Source of the DNA: a virus | DNA: 22,803 nucleotides | Virus record (IMG/VR): IMGVR_UViG_3300044858_001014 | Location: 1-22,803 of that record | Reading direction: 5' to 3' (one strand) | Shown: piece after piece, positions 15,367-21,946 of the stretch | Numbering within the stretch: the stretch's first letter is position 1 | How the letters are laid out: every line of letters begins with the position of its first letter | The notes under the pieces: model-generated | What the model was told of the DNA's origin: nothing | What the model saw: only the letters and a program-made list of their open reading frames with translations | The model's database searches: none | Program-made: the position numbers and the translations under genes

Positions 15367-15927
15367 TTAACCTTCCCAAGCTATAAATGGTTTTCCAGAA
15401 AAATTAAGACACACAATGTTTATGGCTTGAGTAGGGATAAAATTTGATTCAAAAACAAATCCTCCACCCAACTTACCCACAAGTATTCCAGTTAGTACTG
15501 TAGGGGCGTAGCCTATTCCTAAAAATAATTCTTGGTCTGATATATTCTGGATGGCGAAATACTTTCTAGATAAATTCTCAGGTGCTACTACTTGGCTAAC
15601 ACCCGCCGCACCTATTGTTCCACTTCTATTTGTAATTAAACCGCGAGGCGAAATAGCAGTTATGCCATTAGCCGTCCCGGTCACAAGCGATGTCATCAAC
15701 GCATTTAGCGTGTCCAGCTTCGCCTCAAGTTGATCCGTGTTTAGGTTGACCGTGTCGGCATCAATACTGATGTTGTCCAGCTTGTCGATTACTTGCTGAA
15801 CAGCGCCGGGAACCAAGCCCTGCCTGAGATAATTATGAATCTCAGCCTGAATCTTGGCTATACGTTTATCGTATACTTCTGTCCCTCTCGGGACATTACT
15901 GTCTCCGAACAGATCAACTTGAGGCAT
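15367..15927 (-). CDS. Putative virion-associated protein with coiled coil and beta domain
   Basis: 186 residues. The first 25 resemble a short virion-anchoring region (MPQVDLFGDSNVPRGTEVYD). A helical, probably coiled-coil part follows (roughly 25-80, with LDNISIDADTVNLNTDQLEAKLDTLNALM). The C-terminal half is beta-rich: RKYFAIQNISDQELFLGIGY and a final INIVCLNFSGKPFIAWEG. Short beta-sandwich proteins of the type R-x-x-x-x-IQN-(V/I)S-x-x-x-L are frequent in phage structural regions, so I infer a virion surface or tail role. No ribosome site precedes the ATG; it begins 7 nt after the proline-tract gene stop. The exact function is unknown. Confidence 0.55.
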   Translation of the reverse strand: MPQVDLFGDSNVPRGTEVYDKRIAKIQAEIHNYLRQGLVPGAVQQVIDKLDNISIDADTVNLNTDQLEAKLDTLNALMTSLVTGTANGITAISPRGLITNRSGTIGAAGVSQVVAPENLSRKYFAIQNISDQELFLGIGYAPTVLTGILVGKLGGGFVFESNFIPTQAINIVCLNFSGKPFIAWEG

Positions 15928-15934
15928 AAAGAAT

Positions 15935-16165
15935 TTAGCTAGGGAGGTTTAGCCCGGTGTCGGTCCCGCCCGTCATATCAATACGGAGGGCAGAACGTCC
16001 ACGCCGAAGGGGCCGCAACCGCTGTTCGCCAGCGTCGCTACCAGCCGTCTCCATTGCCGGAGCCACCTTTTCAGCGGTAGGCGTCGGAGGAGGGGTAGGC
16101 GGCGGGGGCGGGGGCGGAGGCGGAGGGGGCGGAGGAGGAGAGGGCGGGCTAGATGACATACACAT
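15935..16165 (-). CDS. Proline-tract small virion protein, T7 gp7.3-like C terminus
   Basis: 76 residues. Residues 10-23 are fourteen consecutive prolines, followed by TPPPTPT, then a basic segment (LRPLRRGRSALRI) and the ending GTDTGLNLPS. T7 gp7.3, a tail or virion assembly protein, likewise ends with a basic GKKSLSV segment and a Gly-x-Asn-Ile terminus (GGGINI), and it is encoded in the same interval between exonuclease and portal. I therefore infer a gp7.3-type role; the N-terminal proline tract is different. A second ATG (residue 3) is an alternative start. A run this long normally needs EF-P to be translated. The antisense poly-Gly frame is a shadow. Confidence 0.65.
   Translation of the reverse strand: MCMSSSPPSPPPPPPPPPPPPPPTPPPTPTAEKVAPAMETAGSDAGEQRLRPLRRGRSALRIDMTGGTDTGLNLPS
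16097..16138. repeat. G/C-rich purine tract encoding poly-proline
   Basis: The plus strand is a near-continuous run of GGC, GGG, GGA and AGG triplets; read on the minus strand it gives fourteen Pro codons (CCG, CCC and CCT mixed). Mixed codons mean it is not a pure triplet expansion. The many GG and GGG runs on the plus strand, which is the template for transcription, could form a G-quadruplex; that is inferred from sequence alone. Confidence 0.7.
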
Positions 16166-16169
16166 ATAT

Positions 16170-16382
16170 TTAGTTCTCTTTCGTTAAGATTGTTTCGTTT
16201 TGTTCTCTGAATTTCTCTCTTAATAGGCGCACAAGCGCCCGCTGTCCAGCATAAAACCACACTTCCCTATCAGTAAAACTCAATTCAGGACACTTTTCAG
16301 GTATCCTAAACTCAAGTTCTTTTAGTAAAACTTCTGGAACAGGAGGGAATCTATCTTCTTGGTCTGGTGTTTTAAAATTCAT
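16170..16382 (-). CDS. Small hypothetical protein, ATGA-coupled
   Basis: 70 residues, beginning with an acidic and proline-containing segment and then a helical stretch, VWFYAGQRALVRLLREKFREQ. I do not recognise a named family, though short phage proteins with a W-x-x-AGQR-x-x-VR-x-L helix are common between replication and structural genes. The ATG overlaps the TGA of the diphosphohydrolase by 4 nt, so translation is probably coupled. It ends 4 nt before the start of the proline-rich protein. No membrane segment or metal-binding pattern is visible. Confidence 0.65.
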   Translation of the reverse strand: MNFKTPDQEDRFPPVPEVLLKELEFRIPEKCPELSFTDREVWFYAGQRALVRLLREKFREQNETILTKEN

Positions 16383-16756
16383 TGTTTAATCTCTGGTGGT
16401 AAATCGTCTAACTCCTTAGATAATAAGCCTTTATCAATCTTATGTTTAGTTTCAATAAGGGCCAGTAAATTCCAAGCCGCCGCGACGTCGTGTCTTTCAT
16501 CTCTGTAACCTTCTAGGTGTTTGAATATATGACGCAAGGCTGAATCTATATACCGGGAAAGAGGCTGTCCTTTTTCCCAATTTCTAGGGTTATATTTTTT
16601 AGCCCCCTCCTCAAGTTGGCGGGCAACCATATAGATGGCATGACACATCAAAAGGTCGTATCGGCCCTTACCGTCACGGGTGTCCCTTTGGGACCCGGTG
16701 GAAAACTTCTGGCGCTCTCCGCTATCCTTAACAGGACAATCGTTTACGGAACCCAT
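16379..16756 (-). CDS. dATP/dGTP diphosphohydrolase-like protein (DUF5664 / MazZ-type)
   Basis: 125 residues. The core reads GKGRYDLL, EEGAKKYNPRNWEKG, SALRHIFKHLEG and HDVAAAWNLLAL. This pattern (RYDL, GAxKY, RNW, RH, HxxAAxWN) is that of the phage DUF5664 family, which includes the MazZ-type (d)NTP diphosphohydrolase of Vibrio phage phiVC8. A role in trimming purine deoxynucleotide pools fits its place right after the exonuclease. phiVC8 uses MazZ together with PurZ to replace adenine by 2-aminoadenine; no PurZ is visible here, so base replacement is not supported. An AAGG lies upstream of the ATG. Family assignment is from memory of the motif pattern. Confidence 0.65.
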   Translation of the reverse strand: MGSVNDCPVKDSGERQKFSTGSQRDTRDGKGRYDLLMCHAIYMVARQLEEGAKKYNPRNWEKGQPLSRYIDSALRHIFKHLEGYRDERHDVAAAWNLLALIETKHKIDKGLLSKELDDLPPEIKQ

Positions 16757-17493
16757 AAAGCAACCTTTTTTGTTTTAAAGTTGTACTCACCATGTCGAAG
16801 GATGCGGGCGCACCTAGCCTGAACAAGCGCCTCGCCCTCCCCGAACCCTGCCTTTTCAAAAGCGGCTACAACCTTAGGCCAAGACTCTTCTACAGTTTTA
16901 AAGCCGTCCAAAAGGTCAGCCGCTTTTTTAGGACCAATCCCGGGACACCCCGGGTATCCATCCGCTTGGTCCCCGGTAAGGGTTTGAACTAGAAAATTGT
17001 AGTCTGCCCTTATTTCAGAAGTTTCCACTACTGTTTCTTCAGGGTGATTCCAGTTATAAGACAGTCCGGGGATAGTGTTAAAATCCTTATCCAAACTTAC
17101 TATGATCTTTTCAATACCTTTTTCAGGAGTTGTAGCCCAAAGCCCAATAATGTCGTCAGCTTCCAAAATATGAACCCACCTAGCTTTGTGTTTAAAAATT
17201 AAGTGCTCTTTAACCTCTCCTAAAACCATAGGCTTACGCTGTGCTTTCCGATGTTCTTTGTAAGGAGGATAAATAACCTTTCTAAAGTTTTCGGGGCCAG
17301 AGACAGCTAGCAACATTTCGTCAGCCTCAATTTCTTCTTTGAGGTCCGCTAAGAACACATCAACCTTCTGCTTTGCCTCTTTCGCATCTGCGTGCAAGGT
17401 CCATATATCATTGCCCCAATTTGTGGGAACCTCGCACAAACCAGACTGCTGGTACGCTACAATGTCCCCGTCTACCATTGCTATTCGTTTCAT
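16744..17493 (-). CDS. 5'-3' exonuclease, T7 gp6-like (FEN/5'-nuclease family)
   Basis: 249 residues, against 300 in T7 gp6. It would degrade double-stranded DNA from 5' ends, remove RNA primers and provide nucleotides and recombination ends. Visible family features: VDGD near the N terminus (D8, D10), EADDIIGLW and SLDKDFNTIPG acidic metal-binding segments, TGDQADGYPGCPGIGPKKA with the helix-hairpin-helix (H3TH) motif. GGGAGG lies 11 nt upstream, inside the homing endonuclease gene, so the exonuclease has its own ribosome site despite the inserted gene. The end overlaps the next gene by 13 nt. Confidence 0.9.
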   Translation of the reverse strand: MKRIAMVDGDIVAYQQSGLCEVPTNWGNDIWTLHADAKEAKQKVDVFLADLKEEIEADEMLLAVSGPENFRKVIYPPYKEHRKAQRKPMVLGEVKEHLIFKHKARWVHILEADDIIGLWATTPEKGIEKIIVSLDKDFNTIPGLSYNWNHPEETVVETSEIRADYNFLVQTLTGDQADGYPGCPGIGPKKAADLLDGFKTVEESWPKVVAAFEKAGFGEGEALVQARCARILRHGEYNFKTKKVALWVP

Positions 17494-17494
17494 G

Positions 17495-17869
17495 TTATTT
17501 GTATACCTCCCTTTTTAGTTTTGTTATTTGTCGTTTAATTGTTTGACGGCGGGCTTTCCCAGCCTGATAGAAGTTAAGCGCCAACTGGATTTGGCGTTTT
17601 TTCTCACGGCTAAATGGGTAAATGCACGCCAAGAATCTAAGTGCTTGGTTGCCATAAATCCGCCATTGATAAGACGGACGCCACTTTGGTTTGTCTTTGT
17701 AATGAAACCTTCTAATGTTGCCGCCAAAACGCTTGTGAGCGTCACGAAGAACTGTTGGATAGCACGCATGAATCTGAGCCATAACTGTGCCCTCTGATTC
17801 GATCCGCACCATCCCTTCTCCGTCAAAGTATCCGGCCATGTAGCTCTCATCCCATTCCCTCCTTTGCAT
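17495..17869 (-). CDS. LAGLIDADG homing endonuclease, single motif, free-standing
   Basis: 124 residues. The segment YMAGYFDGEGMVRI is a LAGLIDADG motif (M-A-G-Y-F-D-G-E-G); the acidic residue before the last Gly would be the metal-binding catalytic residue. One motif means it should act as a homodimer, like I-CreI. The rest is basic and aromatic, with a C-terminal Arg/Lys-rich helix, as expected of a DNA binder. It starts one base after the polymerase stop and ends one base before the exonuclease ATG, so it is wedged between two essential genes without disrupting either. It is not inside an intron or intein: the polymerase is uninterrupted. No good ribosome site precedes its ATG, so expression probably relies on coupling. 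Confidence 0.8.
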   Translation of the reverse strand: MQRREWDESYMAGYFDGEGMVRIESEGTVMAQIHACYPTVLRDAHKRFGGNIRRFHYKDKPKWRPSYQWRIYGNQALRFLACIYPFSREKKRQIQLALNFYQAGKARRQTIKRQITKLKREVYK

Positions 17870-17870
17870 T

Positions 17871-19760
17871 TTAGTGTGTTTCTGCCCAATTTAGCCCAAC
17901 TCTGTATTCGCCGTCTAATGGACAACGAAAATTAAAAGACTTCCCGGCATCCCTTATTGCCTCAACTCCAATCTTACCCACTTCTTCTGCTATAGATTCT
18001 TTAGCCTCAATCTGCATTTCGTCGTGTATATGGGCTACAATAGCGTAGTCCTCGCCAAACTTGTGTCCAAGGCTTTCCATCTTAACTACAAAGTGGATAG
18101 TCGCCATCTTCATCACCAACGCCCCGGCTGATTGAAGCAAAGTGTTCAGCGCGGCGTGTTGGCTTCTGATCGGAAGTTGCCTACCGTCGAGGCCGATGAG
18201 GTGGCCCTTAGACCTGACAGCCCTCTCAACTTCCTCGCGTAGCCTTTTAAGCGCCGGGGTTTTGTTGAGGAACTCTTGCTTAATCCTTCGCCCCTCCTCT
18301 TGCCCTTTGCCAATAATGTTCCCAATCTTTTCGTCTCCCGCACCGTAGAGGAACGCATAGATAAACGTTTTGGCATTGTCTCTCGTAGGTAAACCAGCCG
18401 CCCGCTGGTTGACCGTGTGAATGTCTCCCTTTGTGAGCTCGTTCGCGTACGCTCCATCATCAAAACGAGCCATGAAGTGGGCGAGACAGCGAAGCTCCAA
18501 ACCTGAAGCATCGCATCCAACCAGCCTCTTTTCAGACGGGACATTAAATAGTTCACGGCACTCCTTTCCGTATTCACTCCCCACCCGGGGGACCTGAGCC
18601 ATGTTGGGTTTTGAATGGGTACAGCGGCCCGTAACTGCGCCATTTGTTGTTACCCTCCCGTGGATGCGGCCATCTTCCTTGACCATCTTCATCCAAGCCT
18701 CCTTGCCCTCGGCAAGTTGGCCAATTCGTTTCTGAATCAGGAGATACTCTAAAAGCGGTTTGGCCTCTGCATAGCCCAAGCGGCTAAGAGCCGAGAGCAC
18801 CGCTTCGTCAACTTTTGGCTTCCCATCGGGAGTAAACTCTGATGGCTTCCATCCATATTTTGTAATAAATCTTTCCGCAATTTCTTCCCTGCTCCCGGGG
18901 TTGAACGGAATCTCTTTTTCTTTCGCCTTGCCATCTTTAATGTTTTCCAACGCTACTTTTTGAGTCGTTTTGTTGGCCTTGGCCCAAGCCTTGGCGGCTA
19001 CGGTGGCCTCTGCCTTTGTGTTGTAAGTCTGACCCTCAAATAGGTAGGTGCAAGTCTTCATCTTTTCTACGCTTGGAGCAAATACCCGCCTCATTTCAGC
19101 CTCTAACTCAATGCGCCGCTTGGCCAAAGTTACGTAAAGGCCATTGGCTTTCTCCTTGTCAAAAAGAAAGCCGTGTCGCTCCTGAAGACCAATAATCCCG
19201 GCAAACCCGTGTTCAAGCTTTATAGCTTTAACAGAATAATTCTTTTTAATAATCATCTGGTAAAGCTTGGTCGTTACCGCGACGTCCTGAACGCAATAAT
19301 CCTCCATGCTAGGTGACCAAACAGAAAAGTCGCCGTCGGCTTCCTTAAAGTCTCCCTTGAGCATCCCAATCCTGTGGCCCCAAGCTTTGAGACTGTGGGA
19401 CCCAATAAGGTTCTTTGGAAAGTTTGGATGAGAATTGATGCGCCCAAAATCAACTTCTTTTAGATCGGGCCACATCAGACGTGTGCAAACAATGGTGTCA
19501 ACAATTTCGCAGTTGGGGACCCGTCCGTAAAGCTTGTCAATAACTGGTATGTCAAAACCTAGAATGTTGTGGCCCACAATGCATTCGTTTCGGTTGCAAT
19601 TCAAAAGCCTGTCAATGCCTTCTTGAACTGGACGTCCGCTAGGCTGGTGGTTATAGCGAACGGTCTCCCCGGTTTCTAACTCATGGATAACCAGACAATG
19701 AATAGTCTTTGTTTTGTCTAGTAAGCCGTCTGATTCAATGTCGAATATAAGTGTTTTCAT
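17871..19760 (-). CDS. DNA polymerase, family A, T7 gp5-like
   Basis: 629 residues, against 704 in T7 gp5. A 3'-5' proofreading domain comes first: Exo I FDIESDG (D7, E9), Exo II NILGFD (D70), Exo III YCVQD (Y155, D159). The polymerase domain has motif A CDASGLELR (D417), motif B RDNAKTFIYAFLYGAG (R460, K464, Y468) and motif C AHIHDEM (D580, E581). Motif B is almost the same as in T7, and Y468 corresponds to T7 Tyr526. About 58 residues are missing before motif A relative to T7, most likely from the thumb loop that binds thioredoxin. GAGGAG lies 9 nt before the start, within the helicase end. Confidence 0.95.
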   Translation of the reverse strand: MKTLIFDIESDGLLDKTKTIHCLVIHELETGETVRYNHQPSGRPVQEGIDRLLNCNRNECIVGHNILGFDIPVIDKLYGRVPNCEIVDTIVCTRLMWPDLKEVDFGRINSHPNFPKNLIGSHSLKAWGHRIGMLKGDFKEADGDFSVWSPSMEDYCVQDVAVTTKLYQMIIKKNYSVKAIKLEHGFAGIIGLQERHGFLFDKEKANGLYVTLAKRRIELEAEMRRVFAPSVEKMKTCTYLFEGQTYNTKAEATVAAKAWAKANKTTQKVALENIKDGKAKEKEIPFNPGSREEIAERFITKYGWKPSEFTPDGKPKVDEAVLSALSRLGYAEAKPLLEYLLIQKRIGQLAEGKEAWMKMVKEDGRIHGRVTTNGAVTGRCTHSKPNMAQVPRVGSEYGKECRELFNVPSEKRLVGCDASGLELRCLAHFMARFDDGAYANELTKGDIHTVNQRAAGLPTRDNAKTFIYAFLYGAGDEKIGNIIGKGQEEGRRIKQEFLNKTPALKRLREEVERAVRSKGHLIGLDGRQLPIRSQHAALNTLLQSAGALVMKMATIHFVVKMESLGHKFGEDYAIVAHIHDEMQIEAKESIAEEVGKIGVEAIRDAGKSFNFRCPLDGEYRVGLNWAETH

Positions 19761-21368
19761 TTACTGAAGCTCCTCTGGAATTTCAACTGGCGGCTGTCCG
19801 CTGTCTTTCAGCCTCCCGGTTTGTTGGTTGTACTCCAATCTGCACGCTAGACCCGTCTCTCCCGTGTATCTGTTTTTAAGAACACGAACCAAAGTGAAGT
19901 TTTTCTGAGTTTCGTCCTGTTGGTTTCGCTCCAATCCAAGAACAATGTCTGAGAGTTGTGCGATCCCAGCGGACCCGCGAAGTTGGGAAAGGCTGGTAGC
20001 CGCTCCTTCTTCATGGCCCCTGCCTTCTGGTCTTTTAAGATGGCTAACCAAAATAAGACCTATTTTAAGCTCTTCTACAATCGAGCGAAGTCGCGTCATA
20101 GTGTTATCAATTAGGCGGCGCTCATCGCCTTCGCCCATTCCCGACACCACAATCGAAAGGTGGTCCAAGATAATCCACCCGCACCCGCACCCTTTGACCA
20201 TGTAGCGGATGCGATTGATCAGGTTGTCGGAGTCCAACGATCCGAAGTGGTCGTAGGTAAAGAAGCGGCCCGTTGAAAGGCACGCATCATACGCCTTCTT
20301 AATATCATCTTGAGGGACCTCCTTTAAACGAAGATGAAGCGGCGTGCTCATCTCAATACCAAGAATGCCCAAAGCTGTTCGCCGCACGCTTTCCTCGAGG
20401 GCGATATACCCAACCGCTTGCCCGTGGGTAAGAAGCCAATGGCAAACCTCCCGGCATATCTGGCTTTTGCCTATCCCGCTTCCCGCTGTGATTGTCACAA
20501 GCTCGCCTTTTCGTAGCCCGTGTGTCATCGCAGTAAGCCCATCAAAAGGGTAAGAAACGGCTTCGCTTTGATCTACTTTAGTTATGTAATCCCAAAGGTC
20601 GCTACCACCCACAATGCCATCAGGTCTGTAGTCCTTGGCCCGCCACATAGCCTCAATAAGGTCACCGCCTCTTTCAGCTACAAGCATATCGTTTGGGTCT
20701 TTTAAAGGTAGAGAAGCTATCTTAGCTTTTCTAGGGCTCATCAGCGCCGCGCACTCTTGCGAAGCCTTCCTACCGGGCTCGTCGTTGTCAAACATGAAGA
20801 CAACTGTTTCAAACTGCTCAAGCCACTCAAGATTTTTAGCCACGGCTTTCGCCGCCGCTTGAGCTCCGTTTGGAACGCTAACCACGGGCCACTTGTGGTT
20901 TTGGACCTGACTTAAAGAGAGAGCGTCAATCTCACCTTCAGTAACAACACACATCTTATAAGAGCCCTTCCAAAGGTGCATACCAAAAAGACCCATTCTA
21001 TGGGAATCTCCAATAAGTTTAAAATCCTTGTTTGGAAACCTAATCTTTTGGGCAATAACATTTCCGTCTTGATCCTTGTAATTGGCAATCTGCACCGCCC
21101 TGCCAAAATACTGACCAACCCGGTAATCCCACTTTTGGCAAGTCTCTTCAGTAAGATGCCGCTTGCTTAAACCAGTAATCTCACCTTCGATAAATCCTTC
21201 TATTTGCATGGGGGCCTTTCTTGGTTGAATGGGAATCCCTTCTCCGTGTTCGTACGAAGCACAAGAGAAACAATAACCGTGACCGTCATCATAACGAGAA
21301 AGAGCATCGCTAGAACCGCATTTAGGACACGGTTCATGTTGTACGAAATTGGATTCTTGTTCCATCAT
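19761..21368 (-). CDS. DNA primase-helicase, T7 gp4-like
   Basis: 535 residues, against 566 in T7. It would make RNA primers and unwind DNA 5'-3' as a ring at the fork. Domains in order: an N-terminal zinc finger with C14, C17, C33 and C36; a TOPRIM primase domain with VVTEGEIDAL (E144) and FMFDNDEPGR (D194, D196); and a RecA-like helicase with Walker A AGSGIGKS (K301, S302), Walker B IILDH (D402) and the later LVSHLKRP and QLRGSAGI segments. Two ATGs stand in tandem at 21368 and 21365. GGAGG ends one base before the first, so the second may be the one used. The stop is immediately followed by the DNA polymerase ATG. Confidence 0.95.
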   Translation of the reverse strand: MMEQESNFVQHEPCPKCGSSDALSRYDDGHGYCFSCASYEHGEGIPIQPRKAPMQIEGFIEGEITGLSKRHLTEETCQKWDYRVGQYFGRAVQIANYKDQDGNVIAQKIRFPNKDFKLIGDSHRMGLFGMHLWKGSYKMCVVTEGEIDALSLSQVQNHKWPVVSVPNGAQAAAKAVAKNLEWLEQFETVVFMFDNDEPGRKASQECAALMSPRKAKIASLPLKDPNDMLVAERGGDLIEAMWRAKDYRPDGIVGGSDLWDYITKVDQSEAVSYPFDGLTAMTHGLRKGELVTITAGSGIGKSQICREVCHWLLTHGQAVGYIALEESVRRTALGILGIEMSTPLHLRLKEVPQDDIKKAYDACLSTGRFFTYDHFGSLDSDNLINRIRYMVKGCGCGWIILDHLSIVVSGMGEGDERRLIDNTMTRLRSIVEELKIGLILVSHLKRPEGRGHEEGAATSLSQLRGSAGIAQLSDIVLGLERNQQDETQKNFTLVRVLKNRYTGETGLACRLEYNQQTGRLKDSGQPPVEIPEELQ

Positions 21369-21573
21369 TCCTCCCGCTGTTCTTTACGATAACTCCGTTT
21401 AGCTTTATCTCGCCCTCATTTGTGTAGTCGGCGCTGTAAGCCACCGGGGCAAGGTCCTCCAAGTCTTTTTCAAGCTCCTTAAATTCAACTTCAGGAAGCC
21501 CAATACTTGTAGGCTTATTACCAAACCTAGTTTCAAACTTTTTCAGGAAGTCCGTGTAATCCGTGTACTTCAA
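21334..21573 (-). CDS. Small hypothetical protein with TTG start, in the T7 gene 3.5-3.8 position
   Basis: 79 residues, starting at TTG. I accept this start because a strong ribosome binding site, AAGGAGGG, lies 8 nt upstream and no ATG exists near it. The protein is acidic in the middle (EVEFKELEKDLEDL) and ends with a short basic segment. I do not recognise the family. It overlaps endonuclease I by 41 nt and the primase-helicase by 35 nt. T7 carries its amidase gp3.5 in this region; this protein has no zinc-binding His/Cys pattern and is half the size, so it is not that enzyme. Confidence 0.6.
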   Translation of the reverse strand: MKYTDYTDFLKKFETRFGNKPTSIGLPEVEFKELEKDLEDLAPVAYSADYTNEGEIKLNGVIVKNSGRNDGTRIQFRTT

Positions 21574-21946
21574 TTTGTGTTCCCTCCTTAATCCAATCGG
21601 CGGGTATTCTTCCGCCGTCCGAAAACTGGAAACCGTTTTTGGTTGCCCAATCTCCGTAAGTTGTTTTGCTGTTTTTATTAAGACGGTTTCTGGCGTTTTG
21701 AAACACCAGACGAATATCCAAACCGGGATTTTGGGCTTTAACGGCCAAAAGTTTTGATCTGTCTTCTGACCTGAACCAGCCCTTAGCCTCGATTATGATT
21801 CCCGTAGGCAAAAAGAAATCGGGTGTGTAGCGACACTCTTTGACGTAGGGAAAGCTCATGCTTTCATACCCAAACTGCACCCCACCCCGAGTGAGGTGGG
21901 ATGCAATCTGAGATTCTAGCTTTGAGCGATATTTAGAAGTCGGCAT
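21533..21946 (-). CDS. Endonuclease I (Holliday-junction resolvase), T7 gp3-like
   Basis: 137 residues, close to the 149 of T7 endonuclease I, which resolves branched DNA and helps degrade host DNA. The catalytic pattern of the family is visible: an N-terminal Glu (E11, in SKLESQIA), then TPDFFLP (D43) and IIIEAKGWF (E53 and K55), matching the E, D, ExK nuclease residues of T7 gp3. An upstream in-frame ATG exists at 22084 inside the SSB gene, but the added 46 residues are a basic shadow of SSB. The start at 21946 overlaps the SSB end by 14 nt and has a GAGG upstream. The 3' end overlaps the next small gene by 41 nt. Confidence 0.88.
   Translation of the reverse strand: MPTSKYRSKLESQIASHLTRGGVQFGYESMSFPYVKECRYTPDFFLPTGIIIEAKGWFRSEDRSKLLAVKAQNPGLDIRLVFQNARNRLNKNSKTTYGDWATKNGFQFSDGGRIPADWIKEGTQIEVHGLHGLPEKV

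Noticed and set aside
15957-16187. Plus-strand frame with a long poly-Gly run
   Set aside because: It is the complement of the poly-proline gene. The minus frame has the gp7.3-like C terminus and fits the gene order; all other genes are on the minus strand.
18146-18643. 165-codon minus-strand frame inside the DNA polymerase gene
   Set aside because: Arg/Ser-rich shadow frame lying within the highly conserved polymerase domain; no start signal.
17871-19760. Possible intein or intron in the DNA polymerase because a homing endonuclease is next to it
   Set aside because: The polymerase runs without interruption through all exonuclease and polymerase motifs; the endonuclease gene is outside it.
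21877-21902. CCCACC/GGTGGG inverted repeat inside the endonuclease I gene
   Set aside because: Only 6 bp, inside a coding region and not followed by a U run; likely chance.
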